Source of the DNA: an uncultured bacterium
GTDB lineage: Bacteria > Spirochaetota > UBA4802 > JAGODF01
Reading direction: 5' to 3'
DNA length: 44,293 nt
Assembly: GCA_937921485.1 (NCBI GenBank)
Contig: CAKZSV010000011.1
Location: forward strand, 1 to 44,293
The notes beneath the pieces were generated by a model that was not told where the DNA came from, made no database searches, and saw nothing but the letters and a program-made list of their open reading frames with translations. The stretch's first letter is position 1; the number at the start of each line of letters is the position of its first letter. The position numbers and the translations under genes were made by a program. This document shows, piece after piece, positions 1-8,248 of the stretch.

Positions 1-133
1 CAGCACCAGCCACCGAAAGCTTCCACACTACCTCAGCAGCACCAGCTCCGATAGCCCGCCACCAGCACCAGCCACCGAAAGCTTCCACACTACCGCAGCA
101 GCACCAGCTCCGATAGCCCGCCACCAGCACCAG
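1..133. repeat. 62-bp direct tandem repeat, about 2.2 copies
   Basis: Two complete copies of a 62-base unit (1-62 and 63-124) differ by a single base (T at 33, G at 95). A third copy begins at 125 and matches for about ten bases before running into the mreB stop codon at 134-136. Each unit contains the 10-mer CAGCACCAGC twice, so it looks like two diverged half-units of about 31 bases. Since 62 is not a multiple of three, the array is unlikely to encode a repetitive protein. The array starts at the window edge and may extend further left. Confidence 0.9.
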
Positions 134-1159
134 CTACTTCAAATTCGCTCTGTACAAATATTTCAGTTCTTCCAGAAATTTTCCCGCACCGAGTACCACG
201 CAGGTGAGCGGATTTTCTGCTCTGATAACAGGAACTCCAGTTTCTTTGCTGATGTACTTATCCAGCCCCTTTAAAAGCGAACCGCCACCAGTCATCACAA
301 TACCCCGTTCGACGATGTCCGCCGCAAGTTCGGGAGGAGTCTTCTCAAGTATGTGTTTAATTGCTTCAAGAATCTGGTCAACCGGCTCTTTGAGTGCCTT
401 GCGTATCTCAGAAGAATCGATTTCAAGTGTTCTGGGAAGCCCGGAAATGGCATCGCGCCCTTTCAGTTCCATCGAATCAACTTTCTTTTCCGGAAAGGCG
501 TTGCCGATGCGAAATTTCACATCTTCCGCCATCCGCTCCCCGATTACCAGATTGTACTGCGTCCGCATGTATTTAATAATCGCCTCGTCGAATTCATCGC
601 CCGCAATCCTCACCGAATCGGCGATAACAAGCCCGCCCAGGGAAATCACCGCAATTTCGGTCGTTCCGCCGCCGATGTCGACAACCATGTGGCCCGCCGG
701 CTCGTGGATTGGTATATTGGCGCCAATCGCCGCGGCAAGCGCTTCCTCGATGAGATAGATATCACGCGCTCCTGCCTGCTCGGCAGATTCGCGCACCGCG
801 CGCTTTTCCACTTCCGTGATTCCCGAAGGCACTCCAATCACCACGCGTGGCCGGACAAGCGTTTTCCTTTTATGCACCTTCGTGATAAAATAGCGTATCA
901 TCTTTTCGACAGTTTCAAAGTCCGCAATGACGCCGTCCTTCATGGGGCGTATCGCGACAATATCTCCCGGCGTTCTTCCGAGCATCCGCTTTGCCTCGTG
1001 ACCCACCGCCAGGACCTTGCCCGTGCTGGTCTGAACTGCAACAACGGAAGGCTCGCTGAGCACAATGCCCTGGCCTTTCACATGAACCAGGGTATTGGCT
1101 GTACCAAGGTCAATACCCATATCGTTTGAAAACATTCCGTACAGCGAATCAAAAATCAT
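134..1159 (-). CDS. mreB: Rod-shape-determining protein MreB (actin-like)
   Basis: A 341-residue bacterial actin homologue, the ATP-dependent cytoskeletal filament that positions the elongation-phase peptidoglycan machinery under the inner membrane. Visible signatures are the phosphate-1 loop [10 protein letters not shown] near the N-terminus, the phosphate-2 loop [14 protein letters not shown] in the middle and the adenosine motif [14 protein letters not shown] near the end; length is normal for the family. An upstream in-frame ATG at 1207 exists, but AAGGAG lies 8 bases before the ATG at 1159 and the resulting start [10 protein letters not shown] fits the family. The following gene in transcription order (often mreC) would lie left of the window; instead a 62-bp tandem repeat abuts the stop codon. 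Identity is very secure. Confidence 0.97.
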   Translation of the reverse strand: MIFDSLYGMFSNDMGIDLGTANTLVHVKGQGIVLSEPSVVAVQTSTGKVLAVGHEAKRMLGRTPGDIVAIRPMKDGVIADFETVEKMIRYFITKVHKRKTLVRPRVVIGVPSGITEVEKRAVRESAEQAGARDIYLIEEALAAAIGANIPIHEPAGHMVVDIGGGTTEIAVISLGGLVIADSVRIAGDEFDEAIIKYMRTQYNLVIGERMAEDVKFRIGNAFPEKKVDSMELKGRDAISGLPRTLEIDSSEIRKALKEPVDQILEAIKHILEKTPPELAADIVERGIVMTGGGSLLKGLDKYISKETGVPVIRAENPLTCVVLGAGKFLEELKYLYRANLK

Positions 1160-1533
1160 GTATTCATCTCCTTGCCGATCATATAACGGCCCCGGGATTT
1201 CGCCCACATTGTAATCGAAGCATCACCCCCGCCGCGCACAATGGCCATTTCTTTTAAAACTTAAAGTTTAATGTATTGCTTCTGGAGAAAAACTCCGCGA
1301 GTGCATCACATTTCATTGTTTTCCTACTTTTGAGCGCATTTTTGTCAAGCCATAATCACAGAAATAATTATTTCTGGCAAGAGTTATTAATTCTTTAAAA
1401 ACGAAATTATCGCCAGAAGAGCAAAGGAATCAATAAAACGACAAATATATCATTATGAACATTTTATTATACGCATCATCATGACGCAATACGTCATTCA
1501 TGACAAATAAATGCCCCTCAATCAAACAATGAA
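1160..1533. other. 374-bp non-coding gap with two palindromes
   Basis: No gene is supported here. The stretch separates mreB from the end of the TPR gene, both on the minus strand. It contains a perfect 18-bp AT-rich palindrome at 1359-1376 (CAGAAATAATTATTTCTG) and a 6-bp-arm inverted repeat at 1481-1497 (ATGACG, 5-base loop, CGTCAT). On the minus strand a TTGACA (1343-1348) could be the -35 of an mreB promoter, but I see no convincing -10 at the right distance. The palindromes may be regulator sites or terminator-like structures; this is inference. Confidence 0.5.
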
Positions 1534-2523
1534 TCAACGGCCTTCAAGCAACTTTTTTACTTCCGCATTATCCGGCTCCAGTTTCAGCGCTTCAAGCCAG
1601 TGTTCACGCGCTTTCGCCTTATCGCCAAGCGCGGCACAGCTTTTGCCGGCCCATACTCTCAAGACAGCTTTTCCGGGAGCTGCGGATATGGCGTCATTAA
1701 ATTCTTTGGCGGCCTCCATCACAAGGGACTGAGCCAGATAAATTTTCCCAAGATTGAAATGAATGAGCGTCTTTATTTCATCATCGGCTGCTTTTTCCAG
1801 CGCTTTACGGTATTCGAGTATCGCTTCAGTGTTTTTGCCGGTAATGCGATACACCGTCGCCAGAAAGAGCGTATCCATCGCGTCATTGCCGCCGGTATTT
1901 TTCAACACATCAATTCCCCTCGCATCGCTTCCCCCCAGAACCTGTATGGTTGCATACAGCCTCTTATCTTCGGACGAAAGCAAATCAATATTTTTCACTC
2001 CCGAAAGCATTTCCACAAGTTCAGCGGGGGTATAATATCCGGCTAAAAAGCTGGCCTTTGCTAAAAGCATCAGATTGCGGTCATCGATTCGTCCGTTTTC
2101 AAGCGCAGCAGCTTTTTTAATATCCTTAATCGCCTCGATGAAACATTTCCGCACGTCATCAGATTGTTCGGTCAGACGGTCGGTGATAAAAAGTTCATTG
2201 AAAGAAGCAGGCATCAGTGCCTCGCCAAGCAGCACCTTGACCCTTCCCGATGAAAAATACGCTTCCGATGAAAATGGATTGTCATTTTTATAGCTGTCAC
2301 ACGCCTTTTCAAGGTTTTTGAGCATGCGTATGCGCGATTGGCGGTCTGCGGCTTTATCGATATCCAGAAGCTCCCTATCCAGCTTGCTGATATTGTATTT
2401 CCAGAACATCAGCGTGCTTCGATGGATATAGCCAAGATATAAAAGCCCGCTTATAGCAAAGATAAGAAATATGTACTTCACAAATTTTTTTTCTTTTTTT
2501 CGTGGCTTATAGCGCGTGTACAT
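1534..2523 (-). CDS. Membrane-anchored TPR-repeat protein
   Basis: A 329-residue protein with a basic N-terminus (KPRKKEKK), one transmembrane segment at about residues 16-31 (YIFLIFAISGLLYLGY) and a long non-cytoplasmic domain. The C-terminal 120 residues carry about three tetratricopeptide repeats, for example GDKAKAREHWLEALKLEPDN. TPR domains are protein-protein scaffolds, so a role in assembling an envelope complex is likely, but no partner can be named. The Shine-Dalgarno sequence is weak. The gene lies downstream of the 2559-3332 gene with a 35-base gap and is probably co-transcribed with it. Function unknown beyond the fold. Confidence 0.85.
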   Translation of the reverse strand: MYTRYKPRKKEKKFVKYIFLIFAISGLLYLGYIHRSTLMFWKYNISKLDRELLDIDKAADRQSRIRMLKNLEKACDSYKNDNPFSSEAYFSSGRVKVLLGEALMPASFNELFITDRLTEQSDDVRKCFIEAIKDIKKAAALENGRIDDRNLMLLAKASFLAGYYTPAELVEMLSGVKNIDLLSSEDKRLYATIQVLGGSDARGIDVLKNTGGNDAMDTLFLATVYRITGKNTEAILEYRKALEKAADDEIKTLIHFNLGKIYLAQSLVMEAAKEFNDAISAAPGKAVLRVWAGKSCAALGDKAKAREHWLEALKLEPDNAEVKKLLEGR

Positions 2524-2558
2524 TGGATGTTAGCTCTTTATATGGAATTATTGTGATG

Positions 2559-3332
2559 TCAGATTTGCTTTTTTCGATACGCGGCATATTCCCGCGCAAG
2601 CTTTTTTTCTATACCGCTTCCACGCTTGAAAATAAAAAGGCGGGGTTCAGTACTTCCCTTTAAAAAGAGCGCGAGATAGTTTTCTCCCTGCACCATCTTA
2701 TCCAGCAGATAAAACTCAAAGCGGTAGAGCTTCTTTCTCATTTGAAAATTAATTCCATCTCCCACCACACTCACATGACCGCTTCCAATGCGCTTCAATT
2801 TTGAATATTTTTTAAATGATGGATCGATGATGCTTGTTCCCCCTTCATAATCGACAATGCCGGATGCATCATGGTACAGAACCGCCATATCTTTTTCTTC
2901 CTTTGCCGGGGCTGGAGGGGCCGGCGCCTGCTTACCAGGACTGCTTTCAGTTTTTCTCTCCGGGCTCTGGGGCGCAGATGGTTTTTCCGTGGCACGAGGC
3001 GTTTCCGGGCTTTCGTCCGGTGTCTTATTTCTGTCTTCTTGCGGCGCGACCTGCTGCTCCCCGCTTTTTCTGGTTGCTGCTGAAGCGGCACCACGATTCG
3101 CATCGGGCTGCACCACTCCTTCCATGGGCACGATTTTTGCGGATGACGAGGAGCGGGACAGAAACGAATATACAATCAGAGCTATGCCCGCTATAAAAAG
3201 GATAATTGAAACATACAACATAATAATTTCACCGGAAACGGTTTGATAGATTTCACTGACGGTCCCGTGATGAGAGTGTGATGTCAAGAACTTTTCATGG
3301 GCATCCAAAAACGCGCCCCGGATATCACTCAT
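2559..3332 (-). CDS. Single-pass membrane protein with proline-rich linker, unknown
   Basis: I do not recognise this family. The 257-residue product has one transmembrane helix at about residues 39-57, then a low-complexity linker rich in Pro, Glu, Lys and Ala (about 70-150), then a compact C-terminal domain of about 105 residues starting near GIVDYEGGTSI and rich in beta-strand-like segments. The start codon directly follows the TGA of the upstream methyltransferase gene (TGAATG), suggesting translational coupling. An alternative ATG at 3221 would begin right at the membrane helix and has GGTGA upstream, so the first 37 residues are uncertain. A tethered extracytoplasmic or cytoplasmic sensor or scaffold is possible. 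Confidence 0.75.
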   Translation of the reverse strand: MSDIRGAFLDAHEKFLTSHSHHGTVSEIYQTVSGEIIMLYVSIILFIAGIALIVYSFLSRSSSSAKIVPMEGVVQPDANRGAASAATRKSGEQQVAPQEDRNKTPDESPETPRATEKPSAPQSPERKTESSPGKQAPAPPAPAKEEKDMAVLYHDASGIVDYEGGTSIIDPSFKKYSKLKRIGSGHVSVVGDGINFQMRKKLYRFEFYLLDKMVQGENYLALFLKGSTEPRLFIFKRGSGIEKKLAREYAAYRKKQI

Positions 3333-4280
3333 TCATGATATCTTCCAGAGCGCAACTTTTAAATAGGGATCTTTTGAAAACCTGAAATCCGGCGCTTCGT
3401 TCATATAAAAGAGCCGTTTCCAGCTTTCTGGATGAAAAGAAAAATACTCCTCTTTTGTTGCCGAAACAGTATTCATCGCAGTGAGCACAAGCCCTCCCCT
3501 GGCCAGTTCGTTCATCATCGCGCAATGCCGGCGAAAATCGCGCCGAACGCTGAAATGCGATCCCTTCGCACGGGAAAATGTCGGCGGATCATAGACAATA
3601 AGCGAAAAAATCCTTTTTTTCTTAATAAAAATTTTCATCCAGGTTTCCGCATCGCCGGCGATAAAATCCCTGTCGTCGGGAATAAGGCCGTTATGGCGAT
3701 AATTCTGTTTTGCCCTGTTATGGGCGGAATTTGCGCTATCAACATTGATACAGTTTTTTACGCCATTCAGAAGCGCATGCACCGCAAATGCGCCGGTATA
3801 TGAAAAAAGATTCAGCATTGATGTACATGCCGGATAATACGGCACAAGCGCGTTTCGCACCTCGCGCATATCCATGAAAATGCCGGTGTTTTGACTTTCA
3901 ATAAGGTCGCATGCAAGCACCATGCCGTTATGCATCACGGTCAAATCTTCTTCCGGTAAGCGGCCATGCACAAGCCGACTTTTCACCTGCTCACCGGGAA
4001 CACCCCGCTTCTTCATTCTGTCTTTCCAGAGAACGCCCCGTAGCGGCTTTCCCATCTCCGCACACAGTTCCAGTGATGCCCAGACCACATCGCTTTCAAT
4101 TTTCGTTATTTCATCATGAAAAGATTGCCCCAGCAGGTATTCGCCGTAGAGGTCGAGCGTGAGCCCCTCGATGCCGTCAGCAGAAGAATTGAAAAGCCTG
4201 AAACAGGAATCGCCGGCCATTGAGAAAAAATCATGACGCCTGCGAAACGCCGCCTTCAAAATCGGCCGCAGTTCCATCAT
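3333..4280 (-). CDS. RlmK/RlmI-type SAM-dependent RNA methyltransferase
   Basis: A 315-residue class I methyltransferase. The SAM-binding region follows LNLFSYTGAFAVHAL, and the catalytic-loop motif is VYDPPTFSRAKGS followed by VRRDF, which resembles the RlmK (m7G2069) half of RlmKL more than RlmI. The Cys-containing SCS motif of m5C methyltransferases is absent; the corresponding stretch reads LVLTAMN, so an m5C reaction is unlikely. There is no N-terminal PUA or THUMP domain. The likely substrate is 23S rRNA, by inference. The start overlaps the KDPG aldolase stop by ATGA; a second ATG lies one codon downstream. A separate RlmI-like gene sits at 16425-17594. Confidence 0.82.
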   Translation of the reverse strand: MMELRPILKAAFRRRHDFFSMAGDSCFRLFNSSADGIEGLTLDLYGEYLLGQSFHDEITKIESDVVWASLELCAEMGKPLRGVLWKDRMKKRGVPGEQVKSRLVHGRLPEEDLTVMHNGMVLACDLIESQNTGIFMDMREVRNALVPYYPACTSMLNLFSYTGAFAVHALLNGVKNCINVDSANSAHNRAKQNYRHNGLIPDDRDFIAGDAETWMKIFIKKKRIFSLIVYDPPTFSRAKGSHFSVRRDFRRHCAMMNELARGGLVLTAMNTVSATKEEYFSFHPESWKRLFYMNEAPDFRFSKDPYLKVALWKIS

Positions 4281-4963
4281 TGCGCATTGGGTGATGCTTC
4301 GGATTTGTTGCCGCGCACCGCATCGCGGATTGCGCAGAGTTCGGAGACCTTTTCCGAAAGCCTTGTTACTATGTCGGCTTCGGCAATCTCGTTCTCGATG
4401 TAAGACGAGATGCCGCAGGCGGCAACCTCTGGCAATTGCAAATACTCGCCCAAATTTTCGGGGCTGATGCCGCCCGTGGGAAGAAAGCGAAAATCAAATC
4501 GTGCAAACGGCTTTGCGATTGCACGTAAATAATCCGTGCCGAACTCAAGTGCAGGAAAAATTTTTATGAAACGAAATCCCGCCTTGATGGCCTGAAAAAG
4601 TTCGGATGGCGTTATCACGGCGGGGACATACGTGAGGCCATGCTGCAATGCGAACTCGGCAAGGGATGCATGAAAACAGGGGGAGACGAAAAAATCAGCG
4701 CCTGCGAGGCGCGACTCGACGAATGCCGACTCGTCCAGTATGCTGCCCGCGCCGATGAGCATATCGGGATAGCTTTTTCTAAGCGCTTCGATGCACGCGA
4801 ATGCTTTATCACTTCGAATAGTTATTTCAATGATATTAATTGAAAACGAACGCATGACCCCTGCCACCCGCAGGACATGCGCCTCATCATATACGCTTAT
4901 TATAGGAAAAAAGCCTGATCGCAAAAAAGCGGGAATCAGATTCAGGCCATTCTCGGATAGCAT
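4277..4963 (-). CDS. eda: 2-dehydro-3-deoxyphosphogluconate (KDPG) / 4-hydroxy-2-oxoglutarate aldolase
   Basis: Class I aldolase splitting KDPG into pyruvate and glyceraldehyde 3-phosphate, the last step of the Entner-Doudoroff and related sugar-acid pathways. The 228-residue protein shows the family residues at almost E. coli Eda positions: Glu46 in NIIEITIRS, Arg50, Schiff-base Lys134 in FRFIKIFPA, and the phosphate-binding LPTGGIS. It overlaps the upstream VOC gene by 22 bases and the downstream methyltransferase gene by 4 bases. No Entner-Doudoroff dehydratase or dehydrogenase is in the window, so the substrate in vivo is unproven. Confidence 0.92.
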   Translation of the reverse strand: MLSENGLNLIPAFLRSGFFPIISVYDEAHVLRVAGVMRSFSINIIEITIRSDKAFACIEALRKSYPDMLIGAGSILDESAFVESRLAGADFFVSPCFHASLAEFALQHGLTYVPAVITPSELFQAIKAGFRFIKIFPALEFGTDYLRAIAKPFARFDFRFLPTGGISPENLGEYLQLPEVAACGISSYIENEIAEADIVTRLSEKVSELCAIRDAVRGNKSEASPNAQ

Positions 4964-5313
4964 AACTCAATCTGATTACCGTCGGGATCCAGAAAAATCA
5001 CCGACTTGCCCTTCCGCAGATTGTCCGGTCCGAACACTATCGGGATTTCTTTTTCGTTGATTTCATCGACCGCATCATCGAAATCCTCTTCATCGACATA
5101 GAAGCTCAGGTGGTTTTTTGTCCCTTCCTGATGTTTATATCCTTCAACTTCATAAAGCCCTATCACAATATCGCCGACGCGAAGAAACGCCTGGCGCGTA
5201 TCGCCGAATCTTTCCAGGATATCAAAATCAAAGAGATCTCTGTAGAATTCAATGGACCTGTCCAGATTGGAGACCGTAAGCCCCACGTGATCAACCGACT
5301 CAATTACTATCAT
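4942..5313 (-). CDS. VOC-family (glyoxalase/dioxygenase-fold) protein
   Basis: A 123-residue vicinal-oxygen-chelate protein with two beta-alpha-beta-beta-beta modules. Metal-ligand candidates are His9 in VDHVGL, the His of NHLSFYV and the Glu of NQIELCYP, and the pattern FLDPDGNQIEL is typical of lactoylglutathione-lyase-like members. A strong ribosome site (GAGGA) precedes the ATG. It is the first gene of a compact run leading into the KDPG aldolase and an RNA methyltransferase. The family covers glyoxalases, epimerases, dioxygenases and resistance proteins, so the reaction cannot be named from sequence; detoxification of an oxo-aldehyde is one option. Confidence 0.88.
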   Translation of the reverse strand: MIVIESVDHVGLTVSNLDRSIEFYRDLFDFDILERFGDTRQAFLRVGDIVIGLYEVEGYKHQEGTKNHLSFYVDEEDFDDAVDEINEKEIPIVFGPDNLRKGKSVIFLDPDGNQIELCYPRMA

Positions 5314-5494
5314 CGCACATCCTCGTTATGTAAGAATATCCGCCGCCGCAGGCGGGCTAATTTCACGCTATTGACGAACTTCACATGCGAACAACGCTTT
5401 TGCTGATTATCATAAAAATATCCGCGATTATGTCAACACAATACTTTCCCCGATGATAAAAAAAGTTTTCAAATACATCGCCCTGACTAAAATG

Positions 5495-7327
5495 CTATTC
5501 AACCGTCACGCTTTTCGCCAGGTTTCGCGGCTCATCAACGCTGCATCCCCGCAATACCGCGATATGATACGCCAGAAGCTGGAGGGGTATCACAGTAAGC
5601 AGTGGAGCAATAAGTTTACTTGCTTCGGGTATATAGATTACATGCGATGCATAGCGGTGCACTTCACGGTCTCCTTCATTCGCGATGGCGATGATTTTGC
5701 CATTGCGCGCCCGTACCTCTTCCATATTGCTGATGACTTTTCTGTACACCTCATCACGCACCGCGATAAACACTACCGGCATCTGGTCGTCGATGAGCGC
5801 GATGGGCCCGTGCTTCATTTCTGCGGCAGGATACCCTTCCGCATGGATGTAGGATATTTCCTTCAATTTGAGCGCTCCTTCAAGCGCCACGGGAAAATGA
5901 ACTCCTCTTCCCAGATAAAGAAAATTTGTTCGATTGCAATATTGCTCTGCTATTTCGCGGATTTCATCGCTCTTATCAAGCACTGTTTGCACAAGCTGCG
6001 GAAGTTTTTCTAATTCACGCAAATACTCCCTTGCTTCATCGCGGGACATTTCGCTTCTGCGCGCAAGGAGAAGCGTGATGAGCACAATAACGGCAAGCTG
6101 TGAGGTAAATGCTTTTGTGGAAGCAACGCCAATTTCCGGCCCCGCATGGATGTAAACGCCGCCATCGGTCTCCCGCGCGATGGTGCTTCCCACCACATTG
6201 GTGATGCCGAGCACACGAATTCCACGCGATTTCGCCTCCCGCAGCGCGGCAAGCGTATCAGCCGTTTCACCGGACTGGCTGATGACAAAGACGATATCCC
6301 CTTTGCGCAATACCGGTTTTCTGTATCTGAATTCGGACGCGTATTCCACTTCAACGGGAATTCGCGCAAACTCTTCTATGAGATATTCCGCCACAAGCCC
6401 CGCATGCCAGGACGTACCGCAGGCGATAAAGAGAATTCGCTGGATGTTTGCGAAATCCTCCGGAGAGAGCCTGAGGCCATCGAGGCGGACCTCGCCCTCT
6501 TCGACCAGTGCGCGCCCCCGGAAAGCATTTTTGATAGTTTCGGGCTGTTCAAAAATTTCTTTCAACATGAAATGAGGGAAACCCTGCTTCTCGATTGACT
6601 TGATATCCCAGCTGATGTGCGATTCGTCCTTTTGAATTGGATTTTTACCTAAATCGAAGGTCTTAAACCCAGCAGACGTCACCTCCACTATCTCGCCATC
6701 ATCCAGATAGACCACGCGCCGGGTGTGCTCAACCACCGCACTCGCATCGGAAGCCACGAAGAGCTCCCCGGTACCGATTCCAAGAATAAGCGGGCTTCCC
6801 TTCCGTGCCGCGATAATCTTATCGGGTTCTCGGTTTGAGACAACCAGGATGCCGTAGGTGCCGTCTAAAAGCGGCAATGAATGGCGGACCGCTTCAAGGA
6901 GCGAACTTTCCTTCTGGTAGTACATTTCGATGAGATGCGCGATGACTTCGGTATCGGTTTCACTCGTGAAATGATGCCCCTTTTCCACAAGGAGCGCCTT
7001 GATGGCAGCGTAGTTTTCGATGATGCCGTTGTGCACCACCGCGATTTCTTTTTTGCAGTCAAAATGCGGATGGGCATTTATATCCGAAGGTGCGCCGTGC
7101 GTTGCCCAGCGCGTGTGCCCAATGCCGACACGATAGCGCGCGATATGTGCAAAATCGAGTTTTTCTTCAAGAAACCTGATTTTACCTTTAGATTTATTAC
7201 AGAAAAGGTCCTCGCCCACAAGCACCACCCCCGAGGAGTCGTATCCCCGGTACTCCAGCCTCTTGAGGCCGTTGATAATCACGTCCGCGGCGCTTTTTGA
7301 GCCTATATAGCCGACTATTCCGCACAT
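5495..7327 (-). CDS. glmS: Glutamine--fructose-6-phosphate aminotransferase (isomerizing)
   Basis: Makes glucosamine 6-phosphate from fructose 6-phosphate and glutamine, the entry to amino-sugar and peptidoglycan synthesis. The N-terminal glutaminase begins MCGIVGYIG with the nucleophile Cys after Met removal, which fixes the start at 7327 (AAGGA 7-8 bases upstream) rather than at the ATG at 7345. Two SIS sugar-isomerase domains follow (SQSGETADTLAAL; STKAFTSQL), and the end PRNLAKSVTVE is the canonical GlmS C-terminus. At 610 residues the length is normal. No glmS ribozyme fits in the 77-base leader. A small secreted-protein gene lies upstream on the same strand. Confidence 0.98.
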   Translation of the reverse strand: MCGIVGYIGSKSAADVIINGLKRLEYRGYDSSGVVLVGEDLFCNKSKGKIRFLEEKLDFAHIARYRVGIGHTRWATHGAPSDINAHPHFDCKKEIAVVHNGIIENYAAIKALLVEKGHHFTSETDTEVIAHLIEMYYQKESSLLEAVRHSLPLLDGTYGILVVSNREPDKIIAARKGSPLILGIGTGELFVASDASAVVEHTRRVVYLDDGEIVEVTSAGFKTFDLGKNPIQKDESHISWDIKSIEKQGFPHFMLKEIFEQPETIKNAFRGRALVEEGEVRLDGLRLSPEDFANIQRILFIACGTSWHAGLVAEYLIEEFARIPVEVEYASEFRYRKPVLRKGDIVFVISQSGETADTLAALREAKSRGIRVLGITNVVGSTIARETDGGVYIHAGPEIGVASTKAFTSQLAVIVLITLLLARRSEMSRDEAREYLRELEKLPQLVQTVLDKSDEIREIAEQYCNRTNFLYLGRGVHFPVALEGALKLKEISYIHAEGYPAAEMKHGPIALIDDQMPVVFIAVRDEVYRKVISNMEEVRARNGKIIAIANEGDREVHRYASHVIYIPEASKLIAPLLTVIPLQLLAYHIAVLRGCSVDEPRNLAKSVTVE

Positions 7328-7404
7328 ATTGTATTCCTTATACACGCATTATGATTGATGCAGATATGACTGCAGCGCCCACTTGCGCAATACCCGCCTT
7401 TTCG

Positions 7405-7932
7405 TCAACGTTTATTCCTGTCCGGCACCTTCACAGTGATATCTTCTAAAACGACATAAATCTTCTTGCCCCAGTCGTCAATCCGGTAATCGCGCAAAAT
7501 ACCCGATACCGATACGAGCTTACCCGAGCGCCACCACGAAAGAAGAAGCGAGGAATCATCGCCGATGATTTTTTTAATGCTTTCTTTATTAATTCGGCCT
7601 TCTATATGCAGCCAGTCATCCCCATAAAACGCAAACCGAAGCTTTTGCTGATAGATGAGCTCGGGTGATTCAAGCACATAGTCATACCCCGTCACAATCC
7701 GGTGCCCCATCATATCCAGCAGCATAAAGTACAATTGTGTACGGTAATGCGTGCGGCTTCCAAAAAAACCGTCCTTCCATTTGAGATAGAGCGAATGGAG
7801 TTCGATGAAGTTTCTGGTGCCTTCCGCATGCGCGTCGGAATAAGTGTTCTCATCAGTCTGTGCGCCGTAGGCGTGAAGAAAGAGCACCATTGAAATACAT
7901 ATTGCAATTGAAATACATTTTTTCACGATCAC
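7405..7932 (-). CDS. Small secreted protein with possible C-terminal OB-like strand set
   Basis: A 175-residue protein with a signal peptide (about residues 1-23, ending HAYGA-Q). The mature part is rich in aromatic residues. The C-terminal 60 residues (LVSVSGILRDYRIDD, then IYVVLEDITVKV) alternate hydrophobic strands in a way that recalls OB-fold or bacterial tRNA-anticodon-like DUF4131/OmpA-accessory domains, but no family is certain. It lies 77 bases upstream of glmS on the same strand and may be co-transcribed. I would call it a conserved-type exported protein of unknown function. Confidence 0.75.
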   Translation of the reverse strand: MIVKKCISIAICISMVLFLHAYGAQTDENTYSDAHAEGTRNFIELHSLYLKWKDGFFGSRTHYRTQLYFMLLDMMGHRIVTGYDYVLESPELIYQQKLRFAFYGDDWLHIEGRINKESIKKIIGDDSSLLLSWWRSGKLVSVSGILRDYRIDDWGKKIYVVLEDITVKVPDRNKR

Positions 7933-7997
7933 TAATCCATAATGCGGAAATATACATGATATTTACATACATCATCATCAACAATGCATGCAATTAT

Positions 7998-8110
7998 GGG
8001 CACCTCTAAAAACCGCTTTCATCCTTAAAATTAGTATCAAAGAAAGCGGTTTTTACCTATATATTGTGCCCACAAGGGAACATCCTTTAAAACAGTTTTT
8101 AGAAGTTCCC
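7998..8110. repeat. Palindromic MITE-like intergenic element
   Basis: A 113-bp stretch made of nested inverted repeats. GGGCAC (7998-8003) and AAAAACCGCTTTC (8008-8020) pair with GAAAGCGGTTTTT (8042-8054) and GTGCCC (8066-8071). A second inverted pair, GGGAAC (8076-8081) and GTTCCC (8105-8110), follows. The outer ends are imperfect terminal inverted repeats: GGGCACCTCTAAAAAC reads against the reverse complement GGGAACTTCTAAAAAC. CATCCTTAAAA also recurs as CATCCTTTAAAA. There is no ORF inside. It lies about 75 bases upstream of the RHH copy 1 promoter. Confidence 0.7.
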
Positions 8111-8185
8111 TTATATCTGTATAATGAAATAATCACCCACATCATCACAATAATCAAATAAAAAAAATAAATTAAAGAAAAAAAT

Positions 8186-8218
8186 TTTACATCATGGGTA
8201 TTTTCATCGTATTAATGG
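8186..8218 (+). promoter_or_regulatory. Promoter and conserved leader of RHH copy 1
   Basis: TTTACA (8186-8191), an 18-base spacer and TATTAA (8210-8215) make a plausible sigma-70-type promoter. The block CATCGTATTAATGG (8205-8218) recurs exactly at 43834-43847 ahead of copy 3, and A/T tracts precede both. The conservation outside the coding region suggests a promoter, an operator for the gene's own product, or recent duplication. Confidence 0.55.
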
Positions 8219-8248
8219 AGGGAAGGAAATTTTTTCAAGGAGGAAGCT

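Noticed and set aside
1..133. Possible CRISPR array from spaced CAGCACCAGC motifs
   Set aside because: The stretches between the motifs are the same in each copy, so there are no unique spacers; it is a plain tandem repeat.
353..1129. Long plus-strand ORF (258 residues) inside mreB
   Set aside because: It is the antisense of a securely identified mreB and has no ribosome site or recognisable motif.
7328..7404. glmS ribozyme upstream of glmS
   Set aside because: The leader is only 77 bases, too short for the ribozyme, and lacks its conserved core.
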